Made by a program: the position numbers and the translations under genes | Source of the DNA: Saccharothrix obliqua | GTDB taxonomy: Bacteria; Actinomycetota; Actinomycetes; Mycobacteriales; Pseudonocardiaceae | Assembly: GCF_019375475.1 (NCBI RefSeq) | Contig: NZ_JAHXGQ010000006.1 | Coordinates: 310,001 to 374,000 of the forward strand | DNA: 64,000 nt | Reading direction: 5' to 3' | The notes under the pieces: model-generated | Told to the model about the DNA's origin: nothing | The model's database searches: none | What the model saw: only the letters and a program-made list of their open reading frames with translations | Part shown: piece after piece, positions 8,170 to 15,995 of the stretch | How the letters are laid out: each line of letters opens with the position of its first letter | How positions within the stretch are numbered: the first letter of the stretch is position 1

Positions 8170-8988
8170 TCAGGAGGCCCGCAGTTCGGCCAGCACGCCC
8201 TCGGAGAACGGGGGCCACGCGGCCACCGCCCAGTCGCCGAAGCGGCGGTCGGTGAGGGTCGCGCAGGCCACGCCCGCCTCCGGGTCGAACCACAGGAACG
8301 TGCCGCTCTGGCCGAAGTGGCCGAAGGTGCGCGGTGACGCGGAGGGCGCCGTCCAGTGCGGCGACTTGGCCGCCCTGATCTCGAAGCCCAGGCCCCAGTC
8401 GTTCTCGCGTTGCAGGCCGTAGCCGGGCAGCACGCCGCGCAGACCGGGGAACACCACGCCGGTCGCCTCCGCCACCAGCTCCGCCGACACCAGCCGCGGG
8501 TTCAGCACCTCGGCCGCGAACCGGGTCAGGTCGGCGACCGTCGACGTGGCGCCCGCCGCGGGCGAGCCGCCCAGTGCGGACGAGGTCATGCCGAGCGGCG
8601 TGAAGACGGCTTCCGCCAGGTACTCCGCGAACGGGATGTCGGTCGCCGCGGCCACCGCGTCGGCCAGCACCTCGAAACCGGTGTTGGAGTAGATGCGCTT
8701 CGCGCCGGGCGCGGCCTGCACGTCGTTCGAGTCGAACGCCAGCCCGGACGCGTGCGCGATCAGGTGCCGCAGCGTCGAGCCCTCCGGGCCCGCGGGCTGG
8801 TCCCACTCGACCGCGCCCTCCTCGACGGCCACCAGCACCGCGTACGACGTGAGCAGCTTGGTGACGGACGCCAGCGGGAAGCGGTCGTCGACCGGCCCGA
8901 ACGAGCCGAGCACCCGCCCCCGCGCGTCCACCACGGCCGTGGCCGCCGCACCCACCGGCCACTCGGACACCACGCGCAGACTCTCCAT
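8170..8988 (-). CDS. Cytoplasmic serine hydrolase, beta-lactamase/PBP fold
   Basis: The 272-residue protein starts [10 protein letters not shown] and has no signal peptide. The serine hydrolase motifs are clear: SVTK near residue 40 ([14 protein letters not shown]), YSN ([16 protein letters not shown]) near 100, and HFGQSG near 230 in place of the KTG motif. It is shorter than usual for class C-type enzymes (350-400 residues). Related actinobacterial proteins are annotated as esterases or beta-lactamase-like; the substrate is unknown. The start is the ATG at 8988. An upstream extension in frame would run into the divergent RNase Z gene, whose GTG lies only 17 bases away, so both transcripts probably have very short or no leaders. 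Confidence 0.88.
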   Translation of the reverse strand: MESLRVVSEWPVGAAATAVVDARGRVLGSFGPVDDRFPLASVTKLLTSYAVLVAVEEGAVEWDQPAGPEGSTLRHLIAHASGLAFDSNDVQAAPGAKRIYSNTGFEVLADAVAAATDIPFAEYLAEAVFTPLGMTSSALGGSPAAGATSTVADLTRFAAEVLNPRLVSAELVAEATGVVFPGLRGVLPGYGLQRENDWGLGFEIRAAKSPHWTAPSASPRTFGHFGQSGTFLWFDPEAGVACATLTDRRFGDWAVAAWPPFSEGVLAELRAS

Positions 8989-9005
8989 GGCGCAAACTCT
9001 GCCAC

Positions 9006-9896
9006 GTGTCCCCACGCGAACTGGTCGTGCTCGGCACCGCGAGCCAGGTGCCCACCCGCACCCGCCACCACAACGGCTACCTGCTCCGCTGGGACGACGA
9101 GGGTTTCCTGTTCGACCCGGGCGACGGCGCGCAGCGGCAGCTGCTGCTGGCGGGCGTGCCCGCGAGCGCCGTCACCCGCATCTGCCTGACCCACTTCCAC
9201 GGCGACCACTGCCTGGGCGTGCCGGGCATCGTGCAGCGCATGTCACTGGACCGCGTGCCACACCCCGTGCACGCGCACTACCCGGCGTCCGGCGCGCACT
9301 TCTTCGACCGCCTGCGCCACGCCAGCTCGTTCCACGACGTGCTGGACCTGCGGGAGGTCCCGGTGACGGGACCGGGGACCGTCGCGACCGGACCGTTCGG
9401 GGTGCTGGAGGCCCGCCGCCTGGACCACCCGCTGGAGACCTACGGGTACCGGCTGGTCGAGCCGGACGGCCGGCGCATGGTGCCGGAGCTGCTGGCCGCG
9501 CGCGGCATCCACGGCCCGGCCATCCGGGACCTGCGCCCGCCGCTGCTGGACGAGGTGAGCGTGGCCCGCCCCGGCCAGCGGTTCGCGTTCGTGATGGACA
9601 CGCGGCTGTGCGACGGGGTTTTCGAGCTGGCGGACGGGGCGGACCTGCTCGTCATCGAGTCGACGTACCTGGACGCGGACGAACGGCTGGCGACGGAGTA
9701 CGGCCACCTCACGGCGACGCAGGCGGCGCGGGTGGCGGCCGAGTGCGGGGTGCGCACGCTCGTGCTCACGCACTTCTCGCAGCGCTACAACGACCCGACG
9801 CGGTTCCACGAGGAGGCCGCGGCGGTCTTCTCCGGCGAGGTCGTGGTGGCGGCGGACCTGGACCGCGTGCCGGTGCCGAGGCGGCGGACCGCCTGA
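9006..9896 (+). CDS. rnz: Ribonuclease Z (tRNA 3' processing endonuclease)
   Basis: The 296-residue protein belongs to the metallo-beta-lactamase fold. Its Zn-binding signature [10 protein letters not shown] lies at 62-71 (His63, His65, Asp67, His68), with further ligands in FVMDTRLCD and LTHFSQRY. These and the length of about 300 match the short form RNase Z/ElaC, which cuts tRNA precursors after the discriminator base to create the 3' end for CCA addition. The start is GTG 9006, 17 bases from the divergent serine hydrolase start. No Shine-Dalgarno sequence precedes it, which suggests a leaderless mRNA. Its last 112 bases overlap the antisense small membrane-protein gene. Confidence 0.93.
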   Translation: MSPRELVVLGTASQVPTRTRHHNGYLLRWDDEGFLFDPGDGAQRQLLLAGVPASAVTRICLTHFHGDHCLGVPGIVQRMSLDRVPHPVHAHYPASGAHFFDRLRHASSFHDVLDLREVPVTGPGTVATGPFGVLEARRLDHPLETYGYRLVEPDGRRMVPELLAARGIHGPAIRDLRPPLLDEVSVARPGQRFAFVMDTRLCDGVFELADGADLLVIESTYLDADERLATEYGHLTATQAARVAAECGVRTLVLTHFSQRYNDPTRFHEEAAAVFSGEVVVAADLDRVPVPRRRTA

Positions 9897-10075
9897 GGGC
9901 GCTCCACGCTGACCGGGCCGATGTGGACGGACACCTCGGGCAGCAGCCAGACGCCGCCGAGGAGGATGCCGACGGCCAGGGCCAGCGCGCCCAGCAGGCG
10001 CAGCAGCGCGTGGTGGTTGCGGCTCAGCCGGTGCAGCAGGGCGGGCCAGTTCGCCGGGTCGTGGCGTGCGGGCAT
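9785..10075 (-). CDS. Small single-span membrane protein, antisense to the 3' end of rnz
   Basis: The 96-residue frame begins [20 protein letters not shown] and has one strong membrane segment ([22 protein letters not shown], about residues 24-45). It is followed by a short outside part and an Arg/Ser/Thr-rich tail. The ATG is preceded by AACGGAGG at good spacing, which is the main reason to believe the gene. The last 37 codons lie on the strand opposite the end of rnz, so the tail could be an open-frame artefact, but the membrane part is outside rnz. Family unknown. Confidence 0.5.
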   Translation of the reverse strand: MPARHDPANWPALLHRLSRNHHALLRLLGALALAVGILLGGVWLLPEVSVHIGPVSVERPQAVRRLGTGTRSRSAATTTSPEKTAAASSWNRVGSL

Positions 10076-10417
10076 CGAGGCCTCCGTTCACGTTGTGGAT
10101 CTCCAGTGAATTGAGCGGGTGGGTGACGCGCAACGACCCGTTCGGCAAGATGCCGGAAAATTGCGGACACCCCTGCCGACGCGTGGTCCGGTGTGTCGAT
10201 CCGGTCGCGAGATCGGCAGGTCAGCGGCAAGAACAGGCGGCCTCACCGGCAACTCGGCGGCATTTCCCCAGCTCGTCCGGAAGGCTCACCGCCATTTTGC
10301 GGAATGCCTCGGAACACGCCCGGGAAATGGTGGTTGAGCGCGCGTTTGGGTTGTCGCAAGATCGGGTACGAGACGCCGGACCCCAACCCACCCGAGTGAA
10401 TCGCGGGAGGAGTCGTC
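10076..10417. other. Intergenic region between divergent genes
   Basis: These 342 bases separate the small membrane protein (leftward) from the SseB-like gene (rightward) and should hold both promoters. The ribosome-binding site GGGAGGAG for the rightward gene lies at about 10407-10414. A less GC-rich patch with GGGTACGAGAC (about 10363-10373) may contain a -10 element. I see no gene or RNA here. Confidence 0.4.
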
Positions 10418-11248
10418 GTGCCCGTTCCGCTGGAGCAGCGCCTGCACAAGGGCGCCGGTGTGCGCGGCCTCGACCTGCCGCGCGTCCGGGAGACCGATTT
10501 CGGCCGGCGGCCGCACGTCCGGCCGGAGGACGACGAGTGGGTGGTGCTCGCGAAGGTGGTCTGGCAGGTGGAGCAGGCCGTCCTGCGGGTGACCAACGAC
10601 GAGAAGAACCGGGTGATCCTCCGCTACGCCTACAACACGCCGCGCGACGGCGCGTTGAACGCGAAGTGGCTCGGCGACCGCCTGGAGCTGCTCGCCGCCC
10701 GGCGTGGCAAGGGGTGGGCCGCGTTCACCACCAACAAGGTGGTCGGCCGGTTGACCGCGCGGGTCGGCAGGCTGCTGGCGGGCGACCCGCCACCACCGCC
10801 GGCCACGCGGCTCGCGGAGCTGGTCGAGGCGGAGCGGGACTACGGCCGCACCGGGGTCGGCCGGCCGCGCATCGAGGTGGACGGCGATCACCTGACGAAT
10901 CTGATCGACGCGTGGAACACGTCCCGCCGGGACGAGATCGAGCACTGGCTGGAGCGCTGGACGCTGCACTTCGAGGTGGAGGACGGGTACGTCGCGACGG
11001 TGCGCACGGATGGCGCCGGTGAGTTCCTGTGCGTGTTCACCAGCGCCGACCGGCTCGCCGAATACCGGCGCTCGGTGGCCGGTTCCGGTGGCGCGGCGGT
11101 GGCCGCTACCGGCGAGCACGTGCTGCGCCTGCTCACCCGCTCGCCCGGCGTCGGCCTCGTCGTCGACCCGGTCGTCGGCGGCACCGGCAGCACCTACTGG
11201 ACCGCCGAGGAAGTGGCGCGGCGCTGGGCGGACGAGGAGTGGGCATGA
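10418..11248 (+). CDS. SseB-domain protein, type VII secretion-associated
   Basis: The 276-residue protein has an Arg-rich helical N-terminal half (about 1-180) and a C-terminal domain (about 190-270) with the pattern VATVRTDGAGEFLCVFTSADRL ... GVGLVVDPVVGG. I recognise this as the SseB N-terminal domain: a strand, then the conserved F-T-S/D-x-x-x-L element, and the closing hydrophobic-V-D/N-P strand. In actinobacteria such domains are common in ESX / type VII secretion neighbourhoods. GTG 10418 is preceded by GGGAGGAG. Its stop overlaps the next start as ATGA, and that next gene encodes a WXG100-like helical protein, which supports the secretion link. The role of the N-terminal half is unknown. 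Confidence 0.7.
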   Translation: MPVPLEQRLHKGAGVRGLDLPRVRETDFGRRPHVRPEDDEWVVLAKVVWQVEQAVLRVTNDEKNRVILRYAYNTPRDGALNAKWLGDRLELLAARRGKGWAAFTTNKVVGRLTARVGRLLAGDPPPPPATRLAELVEAERDYGRTGVGRPRIEVDGDHLTNLIDAWNTSRRDEIEHWLERWTLHFEVEDGYVATVRTDGAGEFLCVFTSADRLAEYRRSVAGSGGAAVAATGEHVLRLLTRSPGVGLVVDPVVGGTGSTYWTAEEVARRWADEEWA

Positions 11249-11571
11249 GCGGGTTCGCGGTGGACCTCGCCGAGTTGGAGGCGGTGGCGCGGCGGCTGCT
11301 GGCCGTCGCGGACGACGGGCGCGGGCACGTGGTGTGGCGGTTCGGCATCGACACCACCCGGCTCGCCGAGGACGACCCGCTGCGCGTGGCCGTGGCCGCG
11401 TACCAGCGGAGCCTGTACGCCGCGCTGGACCGGTTGTGCGGTGGTGCGGAGCGGGCCGCGGCGCGGTTGGCGGAGGTGGCGGCCGAGTACCGCGCCGCCG
11501 ATGACGCGCTGGCCGCGGACTTCGCCCGCCTGGCGGAGGCGGGTGAGCGCGATGGCGGGGCGACCGGTTGA
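11245..11571 (+). CDS. EspC/WXG100-like small helical protein, putative type VII secretion substrate
   Basis: The 108-residue product (MSGFAVDLAELEAVARRLL...) is predicted all-helical, with two long amphipathic helices around a short loop, as in ESX diderm EspC-like and WXG100-type proteins. The opening F-x-V-D-x-x-x-L pattern is typical of the EspC-type group. There is no signal peptide. The ATG overlaps the SseB-like stop (ATGA), and the next gene starts inside its 3' end, so the three genes form one operon. Probably secreted or part of a secretion-linked complex; no ESX ATPase is in the window. Confidence 0.6.
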   Translation: MSGFAVDLAELEAVARRLLAVADDGRGHVVWRFGIDTTRLAEDDPLRVAVAAYQRSLYAALDRLCGGAERAAARLAEVAAEYRAADDALAADFARLAEAGERDGGATG

Positions 11572-12223
11572 CCGGGAGGACGACGAGCCCGCCGCGGTTC
11601 GCCCGCCACGCGTGTTCGAGCCGCCGGACCAGGCGCCCGGCAACCCGGGCTGGACGCGCGCCCTGCTGGACACCGCGACCGCCCAACGCGAGCCGCTCGC
11701 GGACGGCGTGGCCCGGTTGCCGGGTATCGACCCGCTGTTCTGGCGGGGCGTGGCGCGGGAGCGGTTCACCGACGCCCGTGACCGGCTGACCGGTGACTGG
11801 CGCTCGGTGCTGGACGCGCACGAGGCCGTCCTGCGGCGGCTCGGGACGTACAGCACGTTCGTCCACGAGCTACAGCACCTGTGGGAGGCGGACCGCGATC
11901 ACCCGGCGGCTCGGCGGCACACGGCGGAGCTGCACGACCGCACCACCGCGGCGTTGGCGGAGGAGCTGCTGGCGCGGGCGGCCGAGCTGGACGCGGTGGC
12001 GGTGGCGGCCGAGCCGGTCGTTGAGCCGCCCGCGCCGGTGGACATCGCCACCACCGCGGGCCACCAGGAGGCGTTCCAGCCGGCGGTGCTGCCGGTCGTG
12101 TCGGACGTGCCGGAGGTGCCTGCCACGCCCGGTGAGCGCTACTTGCTGACGGAGAAGCTGGGGGTGCAGCTCCAGACGGGCGTGCGGGTGCTGCGCGTGC
12201 CGTGGGAATCACCGCGCCGGTAG
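11552..12223 (+). CDS. Type VII secretion-associated protein with W-x-G-x-A motif
   Basis: The 223-residue protein contains FWRGVARERF near residue 68, which fits the W-x-G-x-A-x-x-x-F turn of WXG100-like proteins. It is followed by a long helix (VLDAHEAVLRRLGTYSTFVH...), an Ala/Glu-rich helix, a Pro/Val-rich linker and a short C-terminal beta segment (LLTEKLGVQLQTGVRVLRVP). It overlaps the preceding EspC-like gene by 20 bases. I used ATG 11552. A GTG at 11543 in the same frame is possible but lies only three bases after GGAGG, whereas ATG 11552 is 12 bases after it, so the exact start is open. It is the third gene of the SseB/EspC-like set. Confidence 0.6.
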   Translation: MAGRPVDREDDEPAAVRPPRVFEPPDQAPGNPGWTRALLDTATAQREPLADGVARLPGIDPLFWRGVARERFTDARDRLTGDWRSVLDAHEAVLRRLGTYSTFVHELQHLWEADRDHPAARRHTAELHDRTTAALAEELLARAAELDAVAVAAEPVVEPPAPVDIATTAGHQEAFQPAVLPVVSDVPEVPATPGERYLLTEKLGVQLQTGVRVLRVPWESPRR

Positions 12224-12292
12224 GGGAAGACGAGACCCGCGCGGCGGAGACCCGTGACGCGCGGGGCGGTCGTGGGGGCTGTGGCCGCCGCG

Positions 12293-12353
12293 TAACTTTC
12301 AGGGAGCCTGCCTGATAGATACCGGGTGGCTAACTTTCAGGGAGCCTGCCTGA
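12293..12353 (+). repeat. Dispersed palindromic element, site A: two 38-bp-spaced copies
   Basis: Two copies of the near-palindromic 17-mer TCAGGGAGCCTGCCTGA lie at 12299-12315 and 12337-12353, 38 bases apart, each preceded by TAACTT. Copy 1 continues TAGATACCGGGTGGC; copy 2 continues AAATCAG. Each core with its flanking T/A bases folds into a hairpin. The same pair with the same spacing occurs twice near 59.4-59.6 kb, and the sequence to the right (to about 12440) also matches the right flank at 59.64-59.72 kb, so the full element is about 150 bp. It lies between convergent genes, where it could act as a bidirectional terminator. Confidence 0.85.
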
Positions 12354-12356
12354 AAA

Positions 12357-13265
12357 TCAGCGGCCTGGCCGACCGGTGTCCTCCCCGTGCCGGCGGGAGC
12401 GGTCCGGGGCGGGCTTCGGGGTTGTGGGCAGCTCCTGGGCCGGGCGCTCCGTCTCCCACTGCGAGCGCACCACCGCGTCGAGGTCCACCACGCGCGGCAC
12501 CCAGCCGAGGGTGTGCAGGCGGCTCGCGTCGGCACGCAGCTCGCGCACCTCGCCCGGGTGCGCCGGCCGCCGCACGACGGCAGGCAGGCGGCCCGCGACG
12601 CGGCCCACCGCCGCCAGCACGTCCGCGACGGACGCCGGCACCGCGCCCACGTTGTACGCGGTGTGCCCCGGCACGCACGCCTCCAACGCCAGCACGAACG
12701 CCCGAGCCGCGTCGTCCACGTGCACGAAATCACGCACCGCCGAACCGTCGCCGTAGACCTCGATGTCGGGCAGCCGCCCGGACGCCGCGCCGCACGCCCG
12801 GGTCACCACCCGCGTGTCGTCCCGGTCCCCGCCGCCCGCGATGTTGAACAACCGCAACGTCACCGCCGCGAGCGCACCGCCGCGGGCAGCCCACGAGACG
12901 GCGTCCTCCGCAGCGGCTTTCGAGGCGGCGTAAGGGTTCGTGGGCACGCGCGGGTGGTCCTCGGCGACCACGGGCGTGCTCGGCACGCCGTACACGCCCG
13001 CCGTCGACGCCAGCACGAACCGGGACGGCCGGGCGCGCAACAGGCGCAGGGTCCCCGTGACGTTCACGTCGTAGTAGTCCAACGGCCGGTCGAACGACTC
13101 GCGCACGCGGGTGAGAGCCGCGAGGTGCACCACGCCGTCACACGGCGGCACGTCGGCGGTCCGGACGTCGCCCACCAGCGGCACGACCTCGTGACCCGCC
13201 TCGGTCAACCGGGCGACGACCCGGCGGCCCAGGTAGCCGCGGCTGCCGGTGACGAGGACGCGCAT
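12357..13265 (-). CDS. NAD-dependent epimerase/dehydratase (extended SDR)
   Basis: The 302-residue protein begins MRVLVTGSRGYLGRRV with the TGxxGxxG dinucleotide motif. It has the catalytic Tyr/Lys pair in YAASKAAAED, the preceding STAGVYG serine strand, and the SDR strand RLFNIAG, closest to UDP-glucose/dTDP-glucose epimerase-type enzymes. Such enzymes alter sugar nucleotides for cell envelope or glycoside synthesis; the substrate is not assigned. I chose ATG 13265; ATG 13274 (adding MSP) is equally free of a ribosome-binding site. The last 20-30 residues (Pro/Arg-rich tail) are encoded within the repeat element of site A and have no counterpart in the family, so the 3' end has probably been altered by the element. 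Confidence 0.85.
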   Translation of the reverse strand: MRVLVTGSRGYLGRRVVARLTEAGHEVVPLVGDVRTADVPPCDGVVHLAALTRVRESFDRPLDYYDVNVTGTLRLLRARPSRFVLASTAGVYGVPSTPVVAEDHPRVPTNPYAASKAAAEDAVSWAARGGALAAVTLRLFNIAGGGDRDDTRVVTRACGAASGRLPDIEVYGDGSAVRDFVHVDDAARAFVLALEACVPGHTAYNVGAVPASVADVLAAVGRVAGRLPAVVRRPAHPGEVRELRADASRLHTLGWVPRVVDLDAVVRSQWETERPAQELPTTPKPAPDRSRRHGEDTGRPGR

Positions 13266-13381
13266 GGGCGACATCACAGCACGGACCCACTCGGACGGCT
13301 GACGGCGGGCCGGGCGAATTGCCCCTAAAGGTGTTGTGGTGCGCGACCGATACAACCCAAGTGAGTTACCCGCATCCAGCC

Positions 13382-13594
13382 GTGCGCACGAGTATCGAGG
13401 GCGTCCTTTCGGACTACGCCGTCCAGGAGGCGCAGCGGCAGCGCTTCCTGGAGACCGCGGCCGCCATCGTCGCCGCCGCGCCGCCGTCCCTGGAGGACAC
13501 GCTGCTCGGCCTCACCCTGCCGTTCCCCGAGGCACGCTCCCGGCGCGCCTTCCTCAACCACGTCGACCAGGTCCTCCGCGACGCCGCTCGATGA
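13382..13594 (+). CDS. Small hypothetical protein
   Basis: About 70 residues (VRTSIEGVLSDYAVQEAQRQ...), largely helical, with a Pro-Phe-Pro-Glu motif in the middle (LTLPFPEARSRRAFLNHVDQ). I do not recognise a family. GTG 13382 is a conservative start; the frame is open back to about 13319, and GTG 13331 is also possible. No clear ribosome-binding site was found. The gene lies downstream of the divergent SDR promoter region and 150 bases before the ATP-grasp gene, in the same direction. Confidence 0.45.
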   Translation: MRTSIEGVLSDYAVQEAQRQRFLETAAAIVAAAPPSLEDTLLGLTLPFPEARSRRAFLNHVDQVLRDAAR

Positions 13595-13744
13595 TCTCGC
13601 GCGGCGGGTCCCGCCGCCATCGGCAAGTTTCATGCGGTCGTTGCCGGACCGTGCTGGGCCGTCCCGCTCGCCTGCCTCTACAGTTCGTGGCACCCGGCGC
13701 TCGCCGGCTGTCTCGTCTGCTTCTCATAAAGCGAGTTCTCGGCG

Positions 13745-15172
13745 ATGGATCACGCCCTTTCCGCGCTCCAAGAGCGCCTCGGCACCTTGTTCGGCGACCG
13801 GCTGGTCGTGCTCGCGGGCGGCAGCCGGCTGAGTGCGCGTGCCGCCGAGCTGCACCAGCTCGGCGCCCGCCACACGCTCGTGCTGTCGACGGACGACCAC
13901 GCGCCGCTGCACGACTCCGAAGTGGCCCGCTGGGTGCCGCTGGGCATGGCGGGCGGCTTCGTCGCCGTCGAGCAGAACCGCCTCACCCGCCTGCTGACCA
14001 AGCCCGACCGCCGCGTCCGCGAGGTGCTGGCGGAGTTCGACCCGGCCGGTGAGGCGCTGGTGATCGGCACCCACTACGCGCACACGCCCGAGTTCGAGGG
14101 CCGACCGGTGCTCAACGCCCGCCGCCCCGGGTGGGTGGAGCTGGAGAACAAGACCACGATCGACGCGTTGTGGGACGAGCTGTCCGCGCCACGCGCGCCG
14201 GCCGTCGTCCTCGACCTGGATTTCGACGGCCTGTGGGCGGCCACGCGACAGCTCGACCGGGGCGCGGGCGTGGTGTGGTCCGGCGACGGCCCGGCGATCA
14301 ACGGCGGCGCGAACTTCGTGCGCCGGGTGCGTGACCGGGAGGAGGCGCTGGAGGCGTTCCGGGTGCTGCGCCGCAAGTGCGATTTCGTCCGGGTGATGCC
14401 GTTCCTGGAGGGCATCCCGGTGAGCGTGCACGGGATCGTGTTCCCGGACGGCACGGCGGTGCTGCGCCCCGTCGAGATGGTCGTGCCGCGCCGCGCCGGC
14501 CAGGCCCGGTTCCTCTACGCCGGCTGCGCGTCGTACTACGACCCGCCCGCCCGCATCCGCGAGGAGATGCGCAACCTGGCCCGGCGGGTCGGCGAGCGGC
14601 TGCGGGAGACCGTCGACTACCGCGGCACGTTCACCCTGGACGGCATCGCCACGGCGGACGGCTTCCTGCCGACCGAGATCAACACCCGGTACGGCGGCGC
14701 GATGGTGTGCTTCGAGGACGCCCTGCCGCAGCTGCCGCTGGCCCTGGCGCAGGTGGCGCTGGTCGCCGGGCACGACCTCGGCGTGTCGTCCATCGAGTTC
14801 GAGGACCTGCTGGTCGGCGCGGCCGACGCCTACCGGTGCGGTTCGGTCGGCGCGAACGTGCGTGCCGTCCAGCCGACCGACACCGTGGAGCGCCCGGTGG
14901 TGTTCACCGACTGGGCGTGCCGGTTCGCGCACCCGGAGGAGGCGCCGCACGGCGTGCTGCGGCTGCGGCCGTCGCCGCTGGGCGCGCGGCTGGAGCTGGA
15001 CCTCGTGGCGGCCGAGCTGCCGCCGGGCAGGCCGGTGGTGGCGCTCACCGTGGCGGCGTTCGCGCTGGCCGACCAGGAGTGGCGCACCGCGCTCGGACCG
15101 CTGGAACCGGCCGTGCCGGTGGCGGACGAGGCCGCGGCACCCGTGGTGGAGCCGGCCGCGGTCACGGCGTGA
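13745..15172 (+). CDS. ATP-grasp superfamily enzyme, function unknown
   Basis: The 475-residue protein has an N-terminal Rossmann-like region (about 1-130, GDRLVVLAGGSRLSARAAEL) and a central ATP-grasp domain (about 150-340). Ligand-binding elements that can be seen are CDFVRVMPFLEGIPVSVHGI (the hinge E-G motif), GTFTLDGIATADGFLPTEIN (the strand with the Mg-binding Glu and Asn) and NTRYGGAM. A beta-rich C-terminal domain (about 370-475) follows. ATP-grasp enzymes join a carboxylate to an amine or thiol through an acyl phosphate. No substrate-specific feature could be recognised, and no natural-product genes adjoin it. Its stop lies 11 bases inside the convergent HEAT-like gene. Confidence 0.75.
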   Translation: MDHALSALQERLGTLFGDRLVVLAGGSRLSARAAELHQLGARHTLVLSTDDHAPLHDSEVARWVPLGMAGGFVAVEQNRLTRLLTKPDRRVREVLAEFDPAGEALVIGTHYAHTPEFEGRPVLNARRPGWVELENKTTIDALWDELSAPRAPAVVLDLDFDGLWAATRQLDRGAGVVWSGDGPAINGGANFVRRVRDREEALEAFRVLRRKCDFVRVMPFLEGIPVSVHGIVFPDGTAVLRPVEMVVPRRAGQARFLYAGCASYYDPPARIREEMRNLARRVGERLRETVDYRGTFTLDGIATADGFLPTEINTRYGGAMVCFEDALPQLPLALAQVALVAGHDLGVSSIEFEDLLVGAADAYRCGSVGANVRAVQPTDTVERPVVFTDWACRFAHPEEAPHGVLRLRPSPLGARLELDLVAAELPPGRPVVALTVAAFALADQEWRTALGPLEPAVPVADEAAAPVVEPAAVTA

Positions 15173-15917
15173 CCGGGTAGGCGGCCAGCCGCGCGTACCG
15201 GTAACCCATCAGCTGCACGGTCACCGCGGGTGGCTGGTTGGCCGGGAAACCGCCGTTCTCGTAGGCGTGCAACAGGTCCGGGTCGCCCTGGGCCACGGCG
15301 TACGCCCACGCGTCGTCGGTGTCCCCGGCCAGCAGCAGGTGCAGCGCCACGCCCGCGGCGTCCACCAGCGGCTGCGGGTGGGTGCCCGCGAACGCGATGC
15401 GCTCCGCGACGTCCGCCACGTGCTTGGGCGCCACCTCGGGCACGGCGATGGCCAGCGCCAGCACGCACGCCACCTCCGCGCCCGCCAGCGCGTCGAACAC
15501 CCCCGGCGCGTCCTTGGCGACGGCGTACCGCGCCTGGGTGATCCAGTCCGGCGGCACCCGGGGCAGCTCGCGGCGCAGCGCGTTCCACCGGCGGCGGGTG
15601 CGCCTGCCGCCGGTGGTGAAGCCCGCGCCCGCGAGCGCCAGCCCGGCCAGCAGGAAGACCACCCGGTCGCGGGCCGCGCCGGGCACCCGGTAGCTCGCCC
15701 CGAGTTCCGCCAGGAACGGCACGGCGTGCACGCTCGCCTCGGACACCGTGTCGTCGTCCAGCAGCCGCCGCTCCAACCCGTCGCACGCCGCCGGGTCGCC
15801 CGCGGCGGCGCCACGCAGGAGGTGGTCCACGCCGGCGCCGCGGTCCAGCTCGGCCCACGGGGTCATCGCCAAGCCGCGCAACGGATCCGGTCGTCGCCAG
15901 GCGCGTGGCAGCTCCAT
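15162..15917 (-). CDS. HEAT-like repeat protein, conserved actinobacterial hypothetical
   Basis: The 251-residue protein is Ala/Leu-rich and helical. It includes LLDDDTVSEASVHAVPFLAEL, a pattern I know from a family of actinomycete HEAT-like proteins (L-x-x-L-D-D...A-S-x-H-A-V-P-F-L-x-E-L). It continues with several short helical repeats. Such proteins usually serve as protein-binding platforms; no enzyme motif is seen. ATG 15917 was chosen; another Met follows at residue 18. It overlaps the ATP-grasp gene by 11 bases and shares a 78-base divergent promoter region with the methyltransferase gene. Confidence 0.65.
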   Translation of the reverse strand: MELPRAWRRPDPLRGLAMTPWAELDRGAGVDHLLRGAAAGDPAACDGLERRLLDDDTVSEASVHAVPFLAELGASYRVPGAARDRVVFLLAGLALAGAGFTTGGRRTRRRWNALRRELPRVPPDWITQARYAVAKDAPGVFDALAGAEVACVLALAIAVPEVAPKHVADVAERIAFAGTHPQPLVDAAGVALHLLLAGDTDDAWAYAVAQGDPDLLHAYENGGFPANQPPAVTVQLMGYRYARLAAYPVTP

Positions 15918-15995
15918 GTGCGGCAAGCTACGGGATTCGCGGGCCGGTCCGACGGCGGGCACGGGGCGATTTGCGCGCGCCGTACGATCGTCGGC

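Noticed and set aside
7847-8422. Plus-strand frame of 191 codons across the region before the serine hydrolase
   Set aside because: No ribosome-binding site, Arg/Ser-rich composition, and half of it is antisense to the hydrolase gene.
12293-12353. Possible CRISPR-type repeats in the dispersed element
   Set aside because: Only two copies per site, with conserved rather than variable spacers; it fits a dispersed palindromic element.
14862-15995. Upstream continuation of the methyltransferase frame
   Set aside because: It runs through the ATP-grasp gene and is antisense to the HEAT-like gene; the AdoMet motif starts only 10 residues after GTG 15996, the expected place for the N-terminus.
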